From Candidatus Marispirochaeta associata (lineage in GTDB: Bacteria; Spirochaetota; Spirochaetia; JC444; Marispirochaetaceae): a stretch of 64,000 bases of DNA. The stretch is from positions 248,001 to 312,000 of the forward strand of contig JWTM01000532.1 of the NCBI GenBank assembly GCA_001749745.1. The letters run 5' to 3'. The notes under the pieces were generated by a model. The model ran no database searches. It worked only from the letters and a program-made list of their open reading frames with translations, and had not been told where the DNA came from. A program made the position numbers and the translations under genes. Every line of letters begins with the position of its first letter. Position 1 is the stretch's first letter. Shown here piece after piece: positions 17,957-31,107 of the stretch.

Positions 17957-17985
17957 TTGACCTGCTGCGGGCAAGCGCCTAGAAT
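17957..17985 (+). promoter_or_regulatory. Sigma-70 promoter, probably giving a leaderless mRNA
   Basis: TTGACC (17957-17962), 17 bp spacer, TAGAAT (17980-17985). Only six bases separate the -10 from the ATG at 17992, so transcription should begin at or next to the start codon; no Shine-Dalgarno is present. Confidence 0.7.
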
Positions 17986-17991
17986 GATCGT

Positions 17992-19701
17992 ATGCAGCGG
18001 ACGTCGTCATTCGATAGCTTGGTTGGAGAGCTCTCCCGGGAGGAACGTCAGTCGATGCTGGCCAAGATCGCTCTTCAGGGCGAACGAGAGCTCGAAGCGA
18101 TCCATCCTGCAGAGGAAGATCCTCAACCTGTTAATCTCGAACGGGAATACAGCGCTTTCACCCTTTTTCAGCGGCTACTTGTTTTTCTGCGATCCCTCTT
18201 TACCCCTTTAAACCGGCTGGAGATTGTGGAAGATCTGGTGATGCGCCGCATCGCCCGGGAGGTGGAGGAGAAGTATCCCGGGATCTACACCTATCAGTCG
18301 GGTACGGTCAATCTTCCCTTTCTCGAGGAGATCAAACGACTTACCGCCTCTATGAAGATCATCGGAGTTCCTATCTCTCGTTTGACCCAGGAAAAGCGGG
18401 AGGAACTCTTCGGGCTCATTCTTTTCCAGGAGCTTCCGGAACTGGCGGCCCGAATCGAGGATCGCTGTCGGCCCGAACGGATAAATGAAGCATTGCAAGG
18501 GGCGGGGGAAAAGGAGCTGGTGCGGGAGATGGTGAACCAGTTGGAAGACCTCTTCGATCAACAGCTGCCGGAGGAACGGGCTCGGCTGCGAGAGGATGCC
18601 CGGGCCCTTAATCTCTTACACGAGTTAGTCTACTTCCCCTTCGATACGATTAAGGGACGATTTAACACATCGAAAGAGGAGGGATGTGCCGCATCGGAAA
18701 TAAAGGATCAGTTGAAGTCCCTAACGGCCCTCTTTCAGAGTATGAATACTCCCTTTTCTACCGGCTTGCTGGAATCCCTCTATCTGGTTACCGGAGCAGA
18801 TAATCAGGAGAGTAGCCCCAGGGAAATCGTCGACAGCTTGGCGGCCTACATGAAAGAGGCTCAGAACTACCTATCCATGCTTCGCAATTTCTATCGCAGC
18901 GTCCCACTCTATAACCTCGCCCGTTTGAGCGCAGGTAAGGTCAACCTCTTTCTAAGGCCCGCGGCTTCGGGGGATCAGTGGCGATCATATTGCACCTCCT
19001 TCTATCGCAAGCGCTTCCGCAACGCCGCGCAACGAATGCTTATCGGCCGGGAGTTCGATACCATCATGGAGGAGGCCAAGGAGCTCCTGCAGAGCGGTAC
19101 GATCCTCAAATTGCCCTATTACCGCCGCGAGGACCACTCCCAGGAGATCATCTTTCGCTATGAATCATCGGTCGCATTCTTGCTGCGTTATCTGGAGCTG
19201 CTCTTCTCAATAAAACTGAATCCTCCCTTAAAGCAGGTGCTGATCGACGGGGAATTCTACAAGGAACAGAACTCAGAAGACTACTCCGAGGCCTATAACG
19301 GGCTGCAATTACTTGGCGACGGACTCCGGGATCTGAGTGAATTCTTAGGACCCGCTGGAGACGGAGGCCGTAAGCTGGCCGCTATATCCTCGGAGATTGT
19401 TCCCGCGGCCAGTCGACAGCGGAAGGCGGCCCAGGTGGCCTCCGAGGCCGATGAGAAGGCTGCCGCCCAGCTCAAGCAGGGCGTGGAACTGTTAGGACTG
19501 CTCTCTGCGGTCTTGAAGGGAATTCTTTATGGGGAGAAAGGGGGGCGCTTCGACACTCTTTCAAATCTGGGCTATATCGGCGGACGATCGAATCAGCAAC
19601 TTCTGGGGGAGCTGAAATCCTGTTATCTCAGTATTGAAGGGGCCGTGAAGGTACTTACTACCTTGATTTCCCTGGAGGACCGCTACCATGCAGCTGGCTG
19701 A
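17992..19701 (+). CDS. DUF5312-like spirochaete protein
   Basis: A 569-residue soluble, mostly helical protein. The N-terminus SSFDSLVGELSREERQSML resembles the opening of DUF5312 proteins found in spirochaetes, whose function is unknown. A hydrophobic patch (FTLFQRLLVFLRSLFTPL, about residues 55-72) could be a membrane-association segment. No catalytic motif or repeat is seen. The ATG at 17992 is kept because a good promoter ends six bases before it and the family N-terminus starts here. It overlaps the PgeF-type gene by 14 bp and argS follows, so the three are probably co-transcribed; nothing in the context suggests a specific role. Confidence 0.7.
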   Translation: MQRTSSFDSLVGELSREERQSMLAKIALQGERELEAIHPAEEDPQPVNLEREYSAFTLFQRLLVFLRSLFTPLNRLEIVEDLVMRRIAREVEEKYPGIYTYQSGTVNLPFLEEIKRLTASMKIIGVPISRLTQEKREELFGLILFQELPELAARIEDRCRPERINEALQGAGEKELVREMVNQLEDLFDQQLPEERARLREDARALNLLHELVYFPFDTIKGRFNTSKEEGCAASEIKDQLKSLTALFQSMNTPFSTGLLESLYLVTGADNQESSPREIVDSLAAYMKEAQNYLSMLRNFYRSVPLYNLARLSAGKVNLFLRPAASGDQWRSYCTSFYRKRFRNAAQRMLIGREFDTIMEEAKELLQSGTILKLPYYRREDHSQEIIFRYESSVAFLLRYLELLFSIKLNPPLKQVLIDGEFYKEQNSEDYSEAYNGLQLLGDGLRDLSEFLGPAGDGGRKLAAISSEIVPAASRQRKAAQVASEADEKAAAQLKQGVELLGLLSAVLKGILYGEKGGRFDTLSNLGYIGGRSNQQLLGELKSCYLSIEGAVKVLTTLISLEDRYHAAG

Positions 19702-20431
19702 TGAGCACATTCGTCGGCATGACGGCTATATGGAACTCGCCTTCCCGCACCCCGATTCACCTAAAATGTATCTCTCCTTGCGAGAAGCCGGCAGCATGAG
19801 CTGGAAACATCCCGAGGGCGCGGCAAACCGGCGTCGGCTCTACTCCAGAATCGGTATCGAAGAGGCGGTACATGCCCAGATTCAGGAACACACCCGCAGC
19901 GTACACCGTCCCGATGCCCATACCTCGACGGTTCCGCCCGTTCGGGTGGGCGACGGTCTGATTCAGACAGAGGAGGGGGAGTGGCTCTCGGCCACCGCCG
20001 CCGACTGTATGCCGATCTGGATCTGGAATCCTCTAAGCATGCGAACGGCGCTGTTACATTCCGGCTGGAAGGGAACCGGTATTCTCGCTGAGGCCCTAAA
20101 GATGTTGCAAACAATCGATGAACAGAATTACCGCTCCGAAGAGATTCGAATACTCCTCGGTCCCTCCATCGGCAGCTGCTGCTATCAGGTCGATCGTGAG
20201 CGTTATGAGCTTTTCCGGTCCCTGTGGGGAGAACGGGCGGTTGTCGAAGGGCACAACGGATTCTACCTGTCCCTGCTGGATGCAAACCGCGGTCTCGCCG
20301 AACAGGCCGGGATCGTCTACTGTTATACCTACGCACCCTGCACCTACTGCAACCGGGAGTTCGGCTCCTTCCGGCGGGAGGGTGCTGAAAACTTTACCTC
20401 CATGCTTGCACTAAGCGGTTATTTCCAATAG
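19688..20431 (+). CDS. pgeF: Laccase-domain protein of the PgeF/YfiH family
   Basis: A 247-residue protein of the multicopper-polyphenol-oxidase-like family (PF02578). Members act as purine nucleoside phosphorylase/deaminase-type enzymes, and E. coli PgeF edits wrongly incorporated residues in peptidoglycan precursors. The metal-ligand motifs are visible: ATAADCMPIW (Cys), LLHSGWKGTG (His) and GPSIGSCCYQV (Cys), with HTRSVH earlier. Many family members have ATADC, whereas here one alanine is inserted before the aspartate. The ATG lies inside the preceding gene (14-bp overlap), indicating coupling. The substrate cannot be told from sequence. Confidence 0.85.
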   Translation: MQLADEHIRRHDGYMELAFPHPDSPKMYLSLREAGSMSWKHPEGAANRRRLYSRIGIEEAVHAQIQEHTRSVHRPDAHTSTVPPVRVGDGLIQTEEGEWLSATAADCMPIWIWNPLSMRTALLHSGWKGTGILAEALKMLQTIDEQNYRSEEIRILLGPSIGSCCYQVDRERYELFRSLWGERAVVEGHNGFYLSLLDANRGLAEQAGIVYCYTYAPCTYCNREFGSFRREGAENFTSMLALSGYFQ

Positions 20432-20458
20432 ATTTTGCAGACAATGCGAGGTACGAGT

Positions 20459-22231
20459 ATGGCGGGAATCGATCAGGTAAAGAGACAATGGAAAGCTGCA
20501 ATCTTAACGGAACTGCGCCGCCTGGCGGCGGAGAAGGGTATTGATAGCGGCGAGATCCGCGAGGATGATCTTGTGCCGGGCGAGCCGCCCAAGCCCGAGA
20601 TGGGCGATATCGCGTTTCCCTTGTTTCCCTTCGCCAAGCTGCTTAAGAGCGCCCCTCCGGCAATAGCTGCGGAAATCGGGAAGAGCCTGGAGCAAAAACC
20701 GGAATTGGAAGGCGATATCCTGCTCGCCGGCCCTTATCTGAATGTTGCCGTTCCCGTAACCGAGATGGCGTCCGAAATTCTGAAAGCGACTGAAAACCTG
20801 CCCGAGAGCTACGGCAAGAGCGATTATCTGGCAGGAACCCCGATTATGATCGAGTTCTCCTGCCCGAACACTAATAAACCCCTCCATCTGGGCCACCTCC
20901 GTAATGACGCCCTGGGCGAGAGCGTCGCCAGAATCCTCGACGCCGCCGGCGCTGATGTTCGTAAGGTCAACCTGATCAACGATCGGGGAATCCATATCTG
21001 TAAGTCGATGCTTGCCTACCGGGAATTCGGAAACGGCGTTACTCCCGAAGAGGTCGATAAAAAGAGTGATCACTTCGTCGGCGACTACTATGTGAAGTTC
21101 AACCAATGGGCCAAAGAGAATAAATCTGCCGATGAGGCCGCCCGGAAGATGCTGATCCAGTGGGAGGAGGGGGAACCCGAGGTAACCAGGCTCTGGGAAC
21201 AGATGAACCGCTGGGCTATCGATGGTATCGAAGAGACCTACGCTAATACCGGCATCAGTTTCGATCAGATCTATTATGAGTCTCAGACCTACATGCTGGG
21301 GAAGGATGAGATCCTTAAAGGGCTGGAGCAGGGGGTATTCTACCGGGAAGAGGACGGTTCGATCTGGATTGATCTGGAGGAGATCGGTCTCGATAAGAAG
21401 GTTCTCTTAAGGAGCGACGGCACCTCCCTATATTTAACCCAGGATATCGGTACCGCCATCCAGCGTCAGAAGGACTGGCACTTCAAACGTCTGATTTATG
21501 TGGTCGGTAGCGAGCAGCAGTATCACTTTCGGGTACTCTTCTATGTACTCCAAAAGCTCGGTTTCGACTGGGCCCAGAACCTCTACCACCTCTCCTACGG
21601 AATGGTAAATCTGCCCGAGGGTAAGATGAAATCCAGGGAGGGTACCGTCGTCGATGCGGACGATCTGATCTCGCAGCTGACGGAGATGGCCGCGGCGGAG
21701 ATACGCGAGAAGGAACGGGATACGGAGGTCGATTCCGTCGAGGAGACGGCTAAGCGGGTCGCGTTGGCGGCACTGCATTACTATCTGCTGCAGGTCTCCC
21801 CCAATAAGGATATGATCTTCAATCCCAAGGAATCCCTCTCTTTCAACGGCAACACCGGCCCCTACCTGCAGTATATGGGCGCCCGGATCTCCTCTATGCG
21901 GCGCAAGTTCGAGGAGCGGCGCGCGGAATTTACCTCCTTAAGGGCGGATGCAAGCCTTCTCGAGACGAGTGAAGAACGGGAACTGGTTAAACTTTGTGCA
22001 GGCTTCTCGAGCGCGGTGAGTCAGGCGGCGGAGAATTATAACCCCTCGATGCTGGCGGCCTATCTCTACGATGTAGCCAAAACATTCTCCCGCTACTATC
22101 ACGACACGCCTATTTTGGCGGCGGAAGATAAGAGTCTTGCTGTCAGCCGTTTAGGCCTGGCGAGCGCCGTACTGTGTGTACTGAAGAATGGGATGAAGCT
22201 CTTGAATATCCCTTTTGTAGAGAAGATGTAA
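20459..22231 (+). CDS. argS: Arginyl-tRNA synthetase
   Basis: A 590-residue class I synthetase charging tRNA-Arg. The HIGH signature appears as HLGH in NTNKPLHLGHLRNDALGES, and the KMSKS counterpart is KMKSREGTVVDADDL, the degenerate form usual for one branch of ArgS. An N-terminal Add-1-like domain (residues 1-110) and a C-terminal helical anticodon-binding domain (YLQYMGARISSMRRKF onward) are present. Of the in-frame starts, the ATG at 20459 has GAGGT 6 bases upstream and is preferred over TTG at 20435. It follows the PgeF-type gene by 27 bp. Confidence 0.96.
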   Translation: MAGIDQVKRQWKAAILTELRRLAAEKGIDSGEIREDDLVPGEPPKPEMGDIAFPLFPFAKLLKSAPPAIAAEIGKSLEQKPELEGDILLAGPYLNVAVPVTEMASEILKATENLPESYGKSDYLAGTPIMIEFSCPNTNKPLHLGHLRNDALGESVARILDAAGADVRKVNLINDRGIHICKSMLAYREFGNGVTPEEVDKKSDHFVGDYYVKFNQWAKENKSADEAARKMLIQWEEGEPEVTRLWEQMNRWAIDGIEETYANTGISFDQIYYESQTYMLGKDEILKGLEQGVFYREEDGSIWIDLEEIGLDKKVLLRSDGTSLYLTQDIGTAIQRQKDWHFKRLIYVVGSEQQYHFRVLFYVLQKLGFDWAQNLYHLSYGMVNLPEGKMKSREGTVVDADDLISQLTEMAAAEIREKERDTEVDSVEETAKRVALAALHYYLLQVSPNKDMIFNPKESLSFNGNTGPYLQYMGARISSMRRKFEERRAEFTSLRADASLLETSEERELVKLCAGFSSAVSQAAENYNPSMLAAYLYDVAKTFSRYYHDTPILAAEDKSLAVSRLGLASAVLCVLKNGMKLLNIPFVEKM

Positions 22232-22239
22232 GCTCATTC

Positions 22240-22289
22240 TCCTACCAATTAGTATGAAACCCACGGGTGAATCCTACTGATTGGTAGGA
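22240..22289. repeat. Long inverted repeat between argS and gltB
   Basis: TCCTACCAATTAGTA (22240-22254) and TACTGATTGGTAGGA (22275-22289) pair over 15 positions with one T-G pair, around a 20-base centre that itself holds ACCC-ACG-GGT. There is no T run after it on either strand, so it is not a canonical terminator. Confidence 0.8.
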
Positions 22290-22372
22290 TGCATAAAAAT
22301 AGATTGCGCATTTGGGCGAAATATCAATTGAAGTCTTCCCTGAAAATTTAGTATTTTCTAATAACTAACTAC

Positions 22373-22419
22373 CATCAATGCATTTATTTCAGCTACGCAA
22401 TCGCGTAGAAAAATTGATG
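22373..22419. promoter_or_regulatory. Nested dyads upstream of the gltB sigma-54 promoter
   Basis: CATCAAT (22373-22379) and ATTGATG (22413-22419) form an outer inverted repeat around an inner perfect dyad CTACGC-AATC-GCGTAG (22393-22408). They lie about 50-100 bp before the predicted sigma-54 start, where an enhancer-binding protein could bind. The protein is not identified. Confidence 0.5.
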
Positions 22420-22445
22420 CTCTTCTTTGCGTTAAAGAGGTAACC

Positions 22446-22461
22446 TGGCACAAAAGTTGCA
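22446..22461 (+). promoter_or_regulatory. Sigma-54 (RpoN) promoter of gltBD
   Basis: TGGCAC (22446-22451), five bases, TTGCA (22457-22461), with the invariant GG and GC separated by exactly 10 bp. This matches the -24/-12 consensus YTGGCACG-N4-TTGCW at all but one position. Transcription should start near 22472, giving a ~24-base leader with GGAGG before the gltB ATG. Confidence 0.9.
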
Positions 22462-22495
22462 TAAATATTCATGCCACTGTCTCCTTGGAGGTTAT

Positions 22496-27026
<4,531 letters not shown>

Positions 27027-27034
<8 letters not shown>

Positions 27035-28484
27035 GCCCACTGGATTTATGGAATACGCCCGCCAGACGACCGCCTACGCGGATGCTCACAGGCGGCTTGA
27101 GAACTATAAGGAATTTCTGATCCCGTTAAGCGAGGGAGAACGGCGCGACCAGGGGGCCCGCTGCATGGACTGCGGGGTCCCCTTCTGCCACTCCTCCTTC
27201 GGTTGTCCTATCGGAAACCTGATCCCCGAATGGAATGATCTCGTCTATCGGGGGAAAAATGAAGAGGCTTTCCGGCGCTTGATGCTGACCAACAACTTCC
27301 CCGAGTTTACCGGCCGGGTCTGCCCGGCGCCCTGCGAAACCGCCTGTGTGCTGGGGATAAACGAACCGGCGGTGACCATTAAGAACAACGAACTCTTTAT
27401 TGTCGAGAACGCCTTCGAAAACGGTCTGGTACAAGCCCACCCCCCGGCGAGTCGCACGGGCAAGCGGGTAGCGGTCATCGGATCCGGTCCGGCGGGACTC
27501 TCTGCGGCGGACCAGCTGAACCAGGCCGGGCATCTGGTGACCGTCTACGAACGGGCCGACCGACCGGGCGGATTACTTATGTACGGTATCCCCAATATGA
27601 AGCTCGACAAAGAGGTCGTCATGCGCCGTATCGACCTGATGGAGCAAGAGGGAATCACCTTTACGACCGGTGTCGAGGTGGGAGTAGATCTCTCTGCGGA
27701 GGATCTCAAAAAGGAGTATGATGCGGTCGTGCTGGCTTGCGGATCGACTATTCCCAGGGACTTGCCCGTTCCCGGCCGTGAACTCGAAGGTGTTCATTTC
27801 GCCATGGAGTTCTTGGGCGCCAATACCAAGACCCTGCTCGATACCGGCTCCTCCGATACCGCGCCTATCCACGCCGGCGGAAAGCACGTGGTTGTAATCG
27901 GCGGCGGCGATACCGGCTGCGACTGTCTTGGAACCAGTCTCCGCCACGGCTGCGAGGGCCTGGTCAACTTCGAACTCCTTCCCGAGCCCCCTAAAGAGAG
28001 GACCGATGAGTATCCCTGGCCCACCTACCCTAAGCTTCTGAAGGTCGACTACGGCCACGAGGAGGCTATAGAACGCTTTGGCGAGGATCCCCGGGAGTAC
28101 GGTATCCTTACCAAGGAGTTTATCGGAACCGACCGGGTAGAGGCGGTGAAGACCATCCGGGTTGCCTGGGAGAAGGACGAGAGCGGTCGGTATCAGATGC
28201 GGGAGCTTCCGGGGACGGAGGAGACATTCAAAGCGGATCTGGTGCTGCTGGCCATGGGATTCGTCGGTGCGGAGGAACCGGTAACCAAAGGATTCGGGGT
28301 CGAGGTCGGCCAGCGGGGAACTGTGGAGGCGGAGTACGGTCGCTTCGCGACCTCTTCCCCCGGGATTTTCGCCGCCGGGGACATGCGTCGCGGTCAGTCT
28401 CTGGTCGTATGGGCTATCAATGAGGGACGGGGGGTCGCCCGTGAGGTGGACCGCTACCTGATGGGTGCAACAACTCTTCCCTGA
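27027..28484 (+). CDS. gltD: Glutamate synthase small subunit (NADPH oxidoreductase)
   Basis: A 485-residue flavoprotein that passes electrons from NAD(P)H to GltB. The N-terminal region has two cysteine clusters for 4Fe-4S centres (CMDCGVPFCHSSFGCPIGN and CPAPCETACVLGI), then an FAD-binding dinucleotide fold VAVIGSGPAGLSAADQL, and a second nucleotide fold VVVIGGGDTGCDC. The end, SPGIFAAGDMRRGQSLVVWA, is the conserved FAD contact. The ATG at 27027 overlaps the gltB stop by 8 bp (ATGGGTAA) and has GGAGG about 5 bases upstream, so the subunits are translationally coupled. Confidence 0.97.
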
Positions 28485-28495
28485 GGCTTACACCC

Positions 28496-28525
28496 TTGAC
28501 CAGGACAATATCCCTATGGTATATA
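28496..28525 (+). promoter_or_regulatory. Promoter of the rplU operon
   Basis: TTGACC (28496-28501), 18 bp spacer, TATATA (28520-28525), beginning about 12 bases after the gltD stop. The start near 28532 gives a ~37-base leader to the rplU ATG. Confidence 0.6.
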
Positions 28526-28568
28526 AACGCTTACGAATTTTTCATGAACAAGAGTTGAGGTTGTCGTG

Positions 28569-28883
28569 ATGTACGCACTGGTAGAGATCAAAGGAAAACA
28601 GTACAAGGCTGAGAAGGGATCTGTACTTCACGTTGATAAACTCGAGGGTGATACGGGCTCTAACGTAGAGTTCGATACAGTTCTGTTGACCAGTTCCGAA
28701 GGAGACGTCACTGTGGGCGCCCCTTATGTGAAAAACGTCAAAGTAACTGCAACCATCGAGGATCACGGGAAGGATGCGAAGGTTGTCGTAACGAAGTATA
28801 AGCGGCGTAAGGGTTACCGGCGGAAGCAGGGTCACCGGCAGCAGTACTCCGTAATCCGGGTCAACGAGATCACCGGAGCATAA
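28569..28883 (+). CDS. rplU: 50S ribosomal protein L21
   Basis: A 104-residue ribosomal protein. The start MYALVEIKGKQYKAEKGS and the C-terminal basic block KYKRRKGYRRKQGHRQQYS are characteristic of bL21, which binds 23S rRNA. The ATG at 28569 gives the family N-terminus; a GTG one codon upstream is less likely. GAGG lies 8 bases before. It leads rplU-prp-rpmA-obgE, the arrangement conserved in many bacteria. Confidence 0.97.
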   Translation: MYALVEIKGKQYKAEKGSVLHVDKLEGDTGSNVEFDTVLLTSSEGDVTVGAPYVKNVKVTATIEDHGKDAKVVVTKYKRRKGYRRKQGHRQQYSVIRVNEITGA

Positions 28884-28895
28884 CCGGACGCAGTT

Positions 28896-29234
28896 GTGAT
28901 CACGATCGCGGTACGGCTGGAGAACGAGTGTCTCAAGGCGATCCGCATCGACGGTCACGCCCGATCTGAAAACGGCGGCGACGACGGCATATGCGCCGCG
29001 GTCAGTCTCCTGGCCCGGTCGACCGCCGCAACCCTGCGGAATTTCGATTTAGTCGAGGTCGCAGGCACTGCTCCCGCTCCGGGAGCATTAGAGTTCAAGG
29101 TAAGGTATAGTCAAGGCGCAGCCCTCGAACGTGTGAGAGGGGTAACGGATCTGTTGATGGCGGGACTTCACGGGGTAGAGAATGATCGACCCGATCTCTG
29201 TTCCCTGCAGATTGTCGACAATGCGCGTCGCTAA
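28896..29234 (+). CDS. prp: Ribosomal-processing cysteine protease Prp family protein
   Basis: A 112-residue protein between rplU and rpmA, the conserved position of Prp (YsxB). The catalytic pair is present: His21 in IDGHARSENG and Cys33 in GICAAVSLLAR. In Firmicutes Prp removes an N-terminal extension from L27. Here the neighbouring L27 has no such extension, so the substrate must differ or the role has changed. The start is a GTG (28896), 12 bp after rplU, without a strong Shine-Dalgarno. Confidence 0.85.
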   Translation: MITIAVRLENECLKAIRIDGHARSENGGDDGICAAVSLLARSTAATLRNFDLVEVAGTAPAPGALEFKVRYSQGAALERVRGVTDLLMAGLHGVENDRPDLCSLQIVDNARR

Positions 29235-29253
29235 AGCCTAAGGAGTAGAGAAG

Positions 29254-29508
29254 ATGGCACATAAAAAAGGGGGCGGAAGCTCCAAAAACGGACGCGATTC
29301 CGAGTCTAAACGCCTTGGAATCAAGCGCTACGGCGGCCAGATCGTAAAGGCCGGAGAGATTATCGTACGACAGCGGGGAACCAAGTTCCATCCCGGCGCT
29401 AATGTCGGTCGGGGGAAGGACGACACCCTCTTCGCAAAATCGGCAGGAACGGTACAGTTTTTAGAGCGTCTCGGACGCAAGTACATCGCCGTTCAGTCGG
29501 AGGAGTAG
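29254..29508 (+). CDS. rpmA: 50S ribosomal protein L27
   Basis: An 84-residue bL27 whose N-terminal tail reaches the peptidyl-transferase centre. The sequence MAHKKGGGSSKNGRDSESKR and the following GIKRYGGQ are canonical. The protein starts at the mature MAHKK form and lacks the 9-10 residue prosequence removed by Prp in Firmicutes. AAGGAG lies about 13 bases before the ATG, and GTAGAG is nearer. Confidence 0.98.
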   Translation: MAHKKGGGSSKNGRDSESKRLGIKRYGGQIVKAGEIIVRQRGTKFHPGANVGRGKDDTLFAKSAGTVQFLERLGRKYIAVQSEE

Positions 29509-29519
29509 CACCCCTCTAG

Positions 29520-30503
29520 GTGACTGGCTTCGTCGATGAAACCGAAATAGTAGTCTCGTCAGGGAAAGGCGGCAACGGGTGTGTCTCCTTTCGACGGGAG
29601 AAGTATGTTCCCAAGGGCGGCCCCGACGGCGGTGACGGCGGTAAGGGCGGCTCGATTATATTCAAAGTCAAAGATAATTTGAAAACCCTCTCACGGCTAA
29701 AATCTACCCGGGTATTCCGCGCCGAGAACGGTCGGCCCGGGGAGGGGCGACGCAAACATGGTCGTAACGGCGCCGACCTGGTAATCGACGTTCCGCCCGG
29801 TACGATCATTCGCGATCGGGAGTCCCGGGAAGAGCTGAAGGATCTCGGCCACAGCGGCGAATGGATCTTTCTAAACGGCGGAAACGGCGGGAAAGGGAAC
29901 TGGCATTACCGGACCTCGGTACGACAGACCCCGCGTTACGCCCAGGACGGAGAAGCGGGGGAAGAACGGACACTGATAATCGAGATGAACATCATCGCCG
30001 ACATCGGTTTCGTCGGCTTCCCGAACGCCGGAAAATCGAGTCTCTTAGCCGCCCTCACCAATGCTCATCCGAAGGTCGCCGACTATCCCTTTACCACCAA
30101 GATTCCGAATCTCGGAGTCGCACACCTCGGTTACGGCGACTGTATTTTAGCGGATATTCCCGGCATCATAGAGGGGGCGTCCCACGGAGCCGGCTTGGGC
30201 TTCAGATTCTTAAAACACATCTCGCGCACCAAGGGTCTGGCGTTTATTATTGATATTCACGAAGAGGATCCATACCGGGAGTTCAATACACTCCTCGATG
30301 AGTTGCGTGAGTTTGATCCGGATCTGGCAAGCCGTCCCAGGATAGTCGTTGCCTCCAAGAGTGATCTTGATCCCGACGGGAAGCGTTTCGAAGAGTTCCG
30401 AAGGCACCTATCCGACGAGGAGATTGTGGCGGTATCGAGTTTCTCTCTTCAGGGGCTCGATAGTCTGAAAAAGGGCTTTTCCGGGCTCCTCAACAGGCAG
30501 TGA
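29520..30503 (+). CDS. obgE: GTPase ObgE/CgtA, short form
   Basis: A 327-residue GTPase acting in 50S subunit assembly and stress control. The Gly-rich Obg domain (NGCVSFRREKYVPKGGPDGG onward) occupies about residues 1-158. The G domain follows with G1 GFPNAGKSSL, G3 DIPG and a G4 that reads SKSD where most family members have NKxD. The C-terminal OCT domain of some Obg proteins is absent; this is a common short form. The GTG start at 29520 gives the expected FVDE N-terminus. It follows rpmA by 11 bp. Confidence 0.95.
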   Translation: MTGFVDETEIVVSSGKGGNGCVSFRREKYVPKGGPDGGDGGKGGSIIFKVKDNLKTLSRLKSTRVFRAENGRPGEGRRKHGRNGADLVIDVPPGTIIRDRESREELKDLGHSGEWIFLNGGNGGKGNWHYRTSVRQTPRYAQDGEAGEERTLIIEMNIIADIGFVGFPNAGKSSLLAALTNAHPKVADYPFTTKIPNLGVAHLGYGDCILADIPGIIEGASHGAGLGFRFLKHISRTKGLAFIIDIHEEDPYREFNTLLDELREFDPDLASRPRIVVASKSDLDPDGKRFEEFRRHLSDEEIVAVSSFSLQGLDSLKKGFSGLLNRQ

Positions 30504-30522
30504 CCGGGGATAATCGCGAGCT

Positions 30523-31107
30523 ATGAAAGTCGCACTCCTCGGAGGCAGCTTCAATCCTATTCATCTCGGACATCTTCAACTGGCCGACGAGCTGAAGAGT
30601 ATCGGTTATTCCCGGGTAGTCTTCGTTCCGTCGAACAGGGTAGCCCATAAGGATACCGCTCACTATGCGGCGGCCGATCATCGCTTGGCAATGGTGCGCC
30701 TTTGTGCTCACGCCTACGGGTTTGATTTCTCGGATTGCGAGATCCGACGGGGAGGGGTATCGTACAGTATCGATACGGTTCGCGTCCTGATCGATGAATT
30801 GGAGCCTGAGGGACGAATGGGCCTGGTAATCGGCGAGGATCTCCTGCCGGGATTTCATCAGTGGCGGAAGTATCGCAAGCTCCTCGATCTGGTCGATCTG
30901 ATACTCGCCAAGCGGGGCGATACGCGTGCCGAGCGGGATGATATTCCCTACCGACGGTTGAATAATCCCGATTTCCCGATCTCATCCACGGAGATCCGGG
31001 AAAGGATCAGCGATGAGCGCCCTTTTCGATTTCTTGTTCCTCCGGAAGTGGCTGAGTATATACGCCGAGAGGGACTATACCACGATTCAGCGAGGGAGCA
31101 GGCATGA
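30523..31107 (+). CDS. nadD: Nicotinate-nucleotide adenylyltransferase
   Basis: A 194-residue nucleotidyltransferase that adenylates nicotinate mononucleotide in NAD synthesis. The nucleotide-binding T/HxGH motif is in LLGGSFNPIHLGHLQLAD, and the C-terminal SSTEIRERI matches the ISxTxIR signature. Length is normal. It follows obgE by 19 bp and overlaps the LCP gene start in ATGA. nadC and nadB are ~3 kb downstream, so three NAD-synthesis genes lie in the window; nadA and nadE are not seen. Confidence 0.95.
   Translation: MKVALLGGSFNPIHLGHLQLADELKSIGYSRVVFVPSNRVAHKDTAHYAAADHRLAMVRLCAHAYGFDFSDCEIRRGGVSYSIDTVRVLIDELEPEGRMGLVIGEDLLPGFHQWRKYRKLLDLVDLILAKRGDTRAERDDIPYRRLNNPDFPISSTEIRERISDERPFRFLVPPEVAEYIRREGLYHDSAREQA

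Noticed and set aside
22240..22289. Rho-independent terminator of argS
   Set aside because: The stem is long but no T run follows on either strand.
22457..22495. TTG start for gltB at 22457
   Set aside because: The codon is part of the sigma-54 -12 element upstream of the predicted transcript start; the 22496 ATG has GGAGG and places Cys22 correctly.
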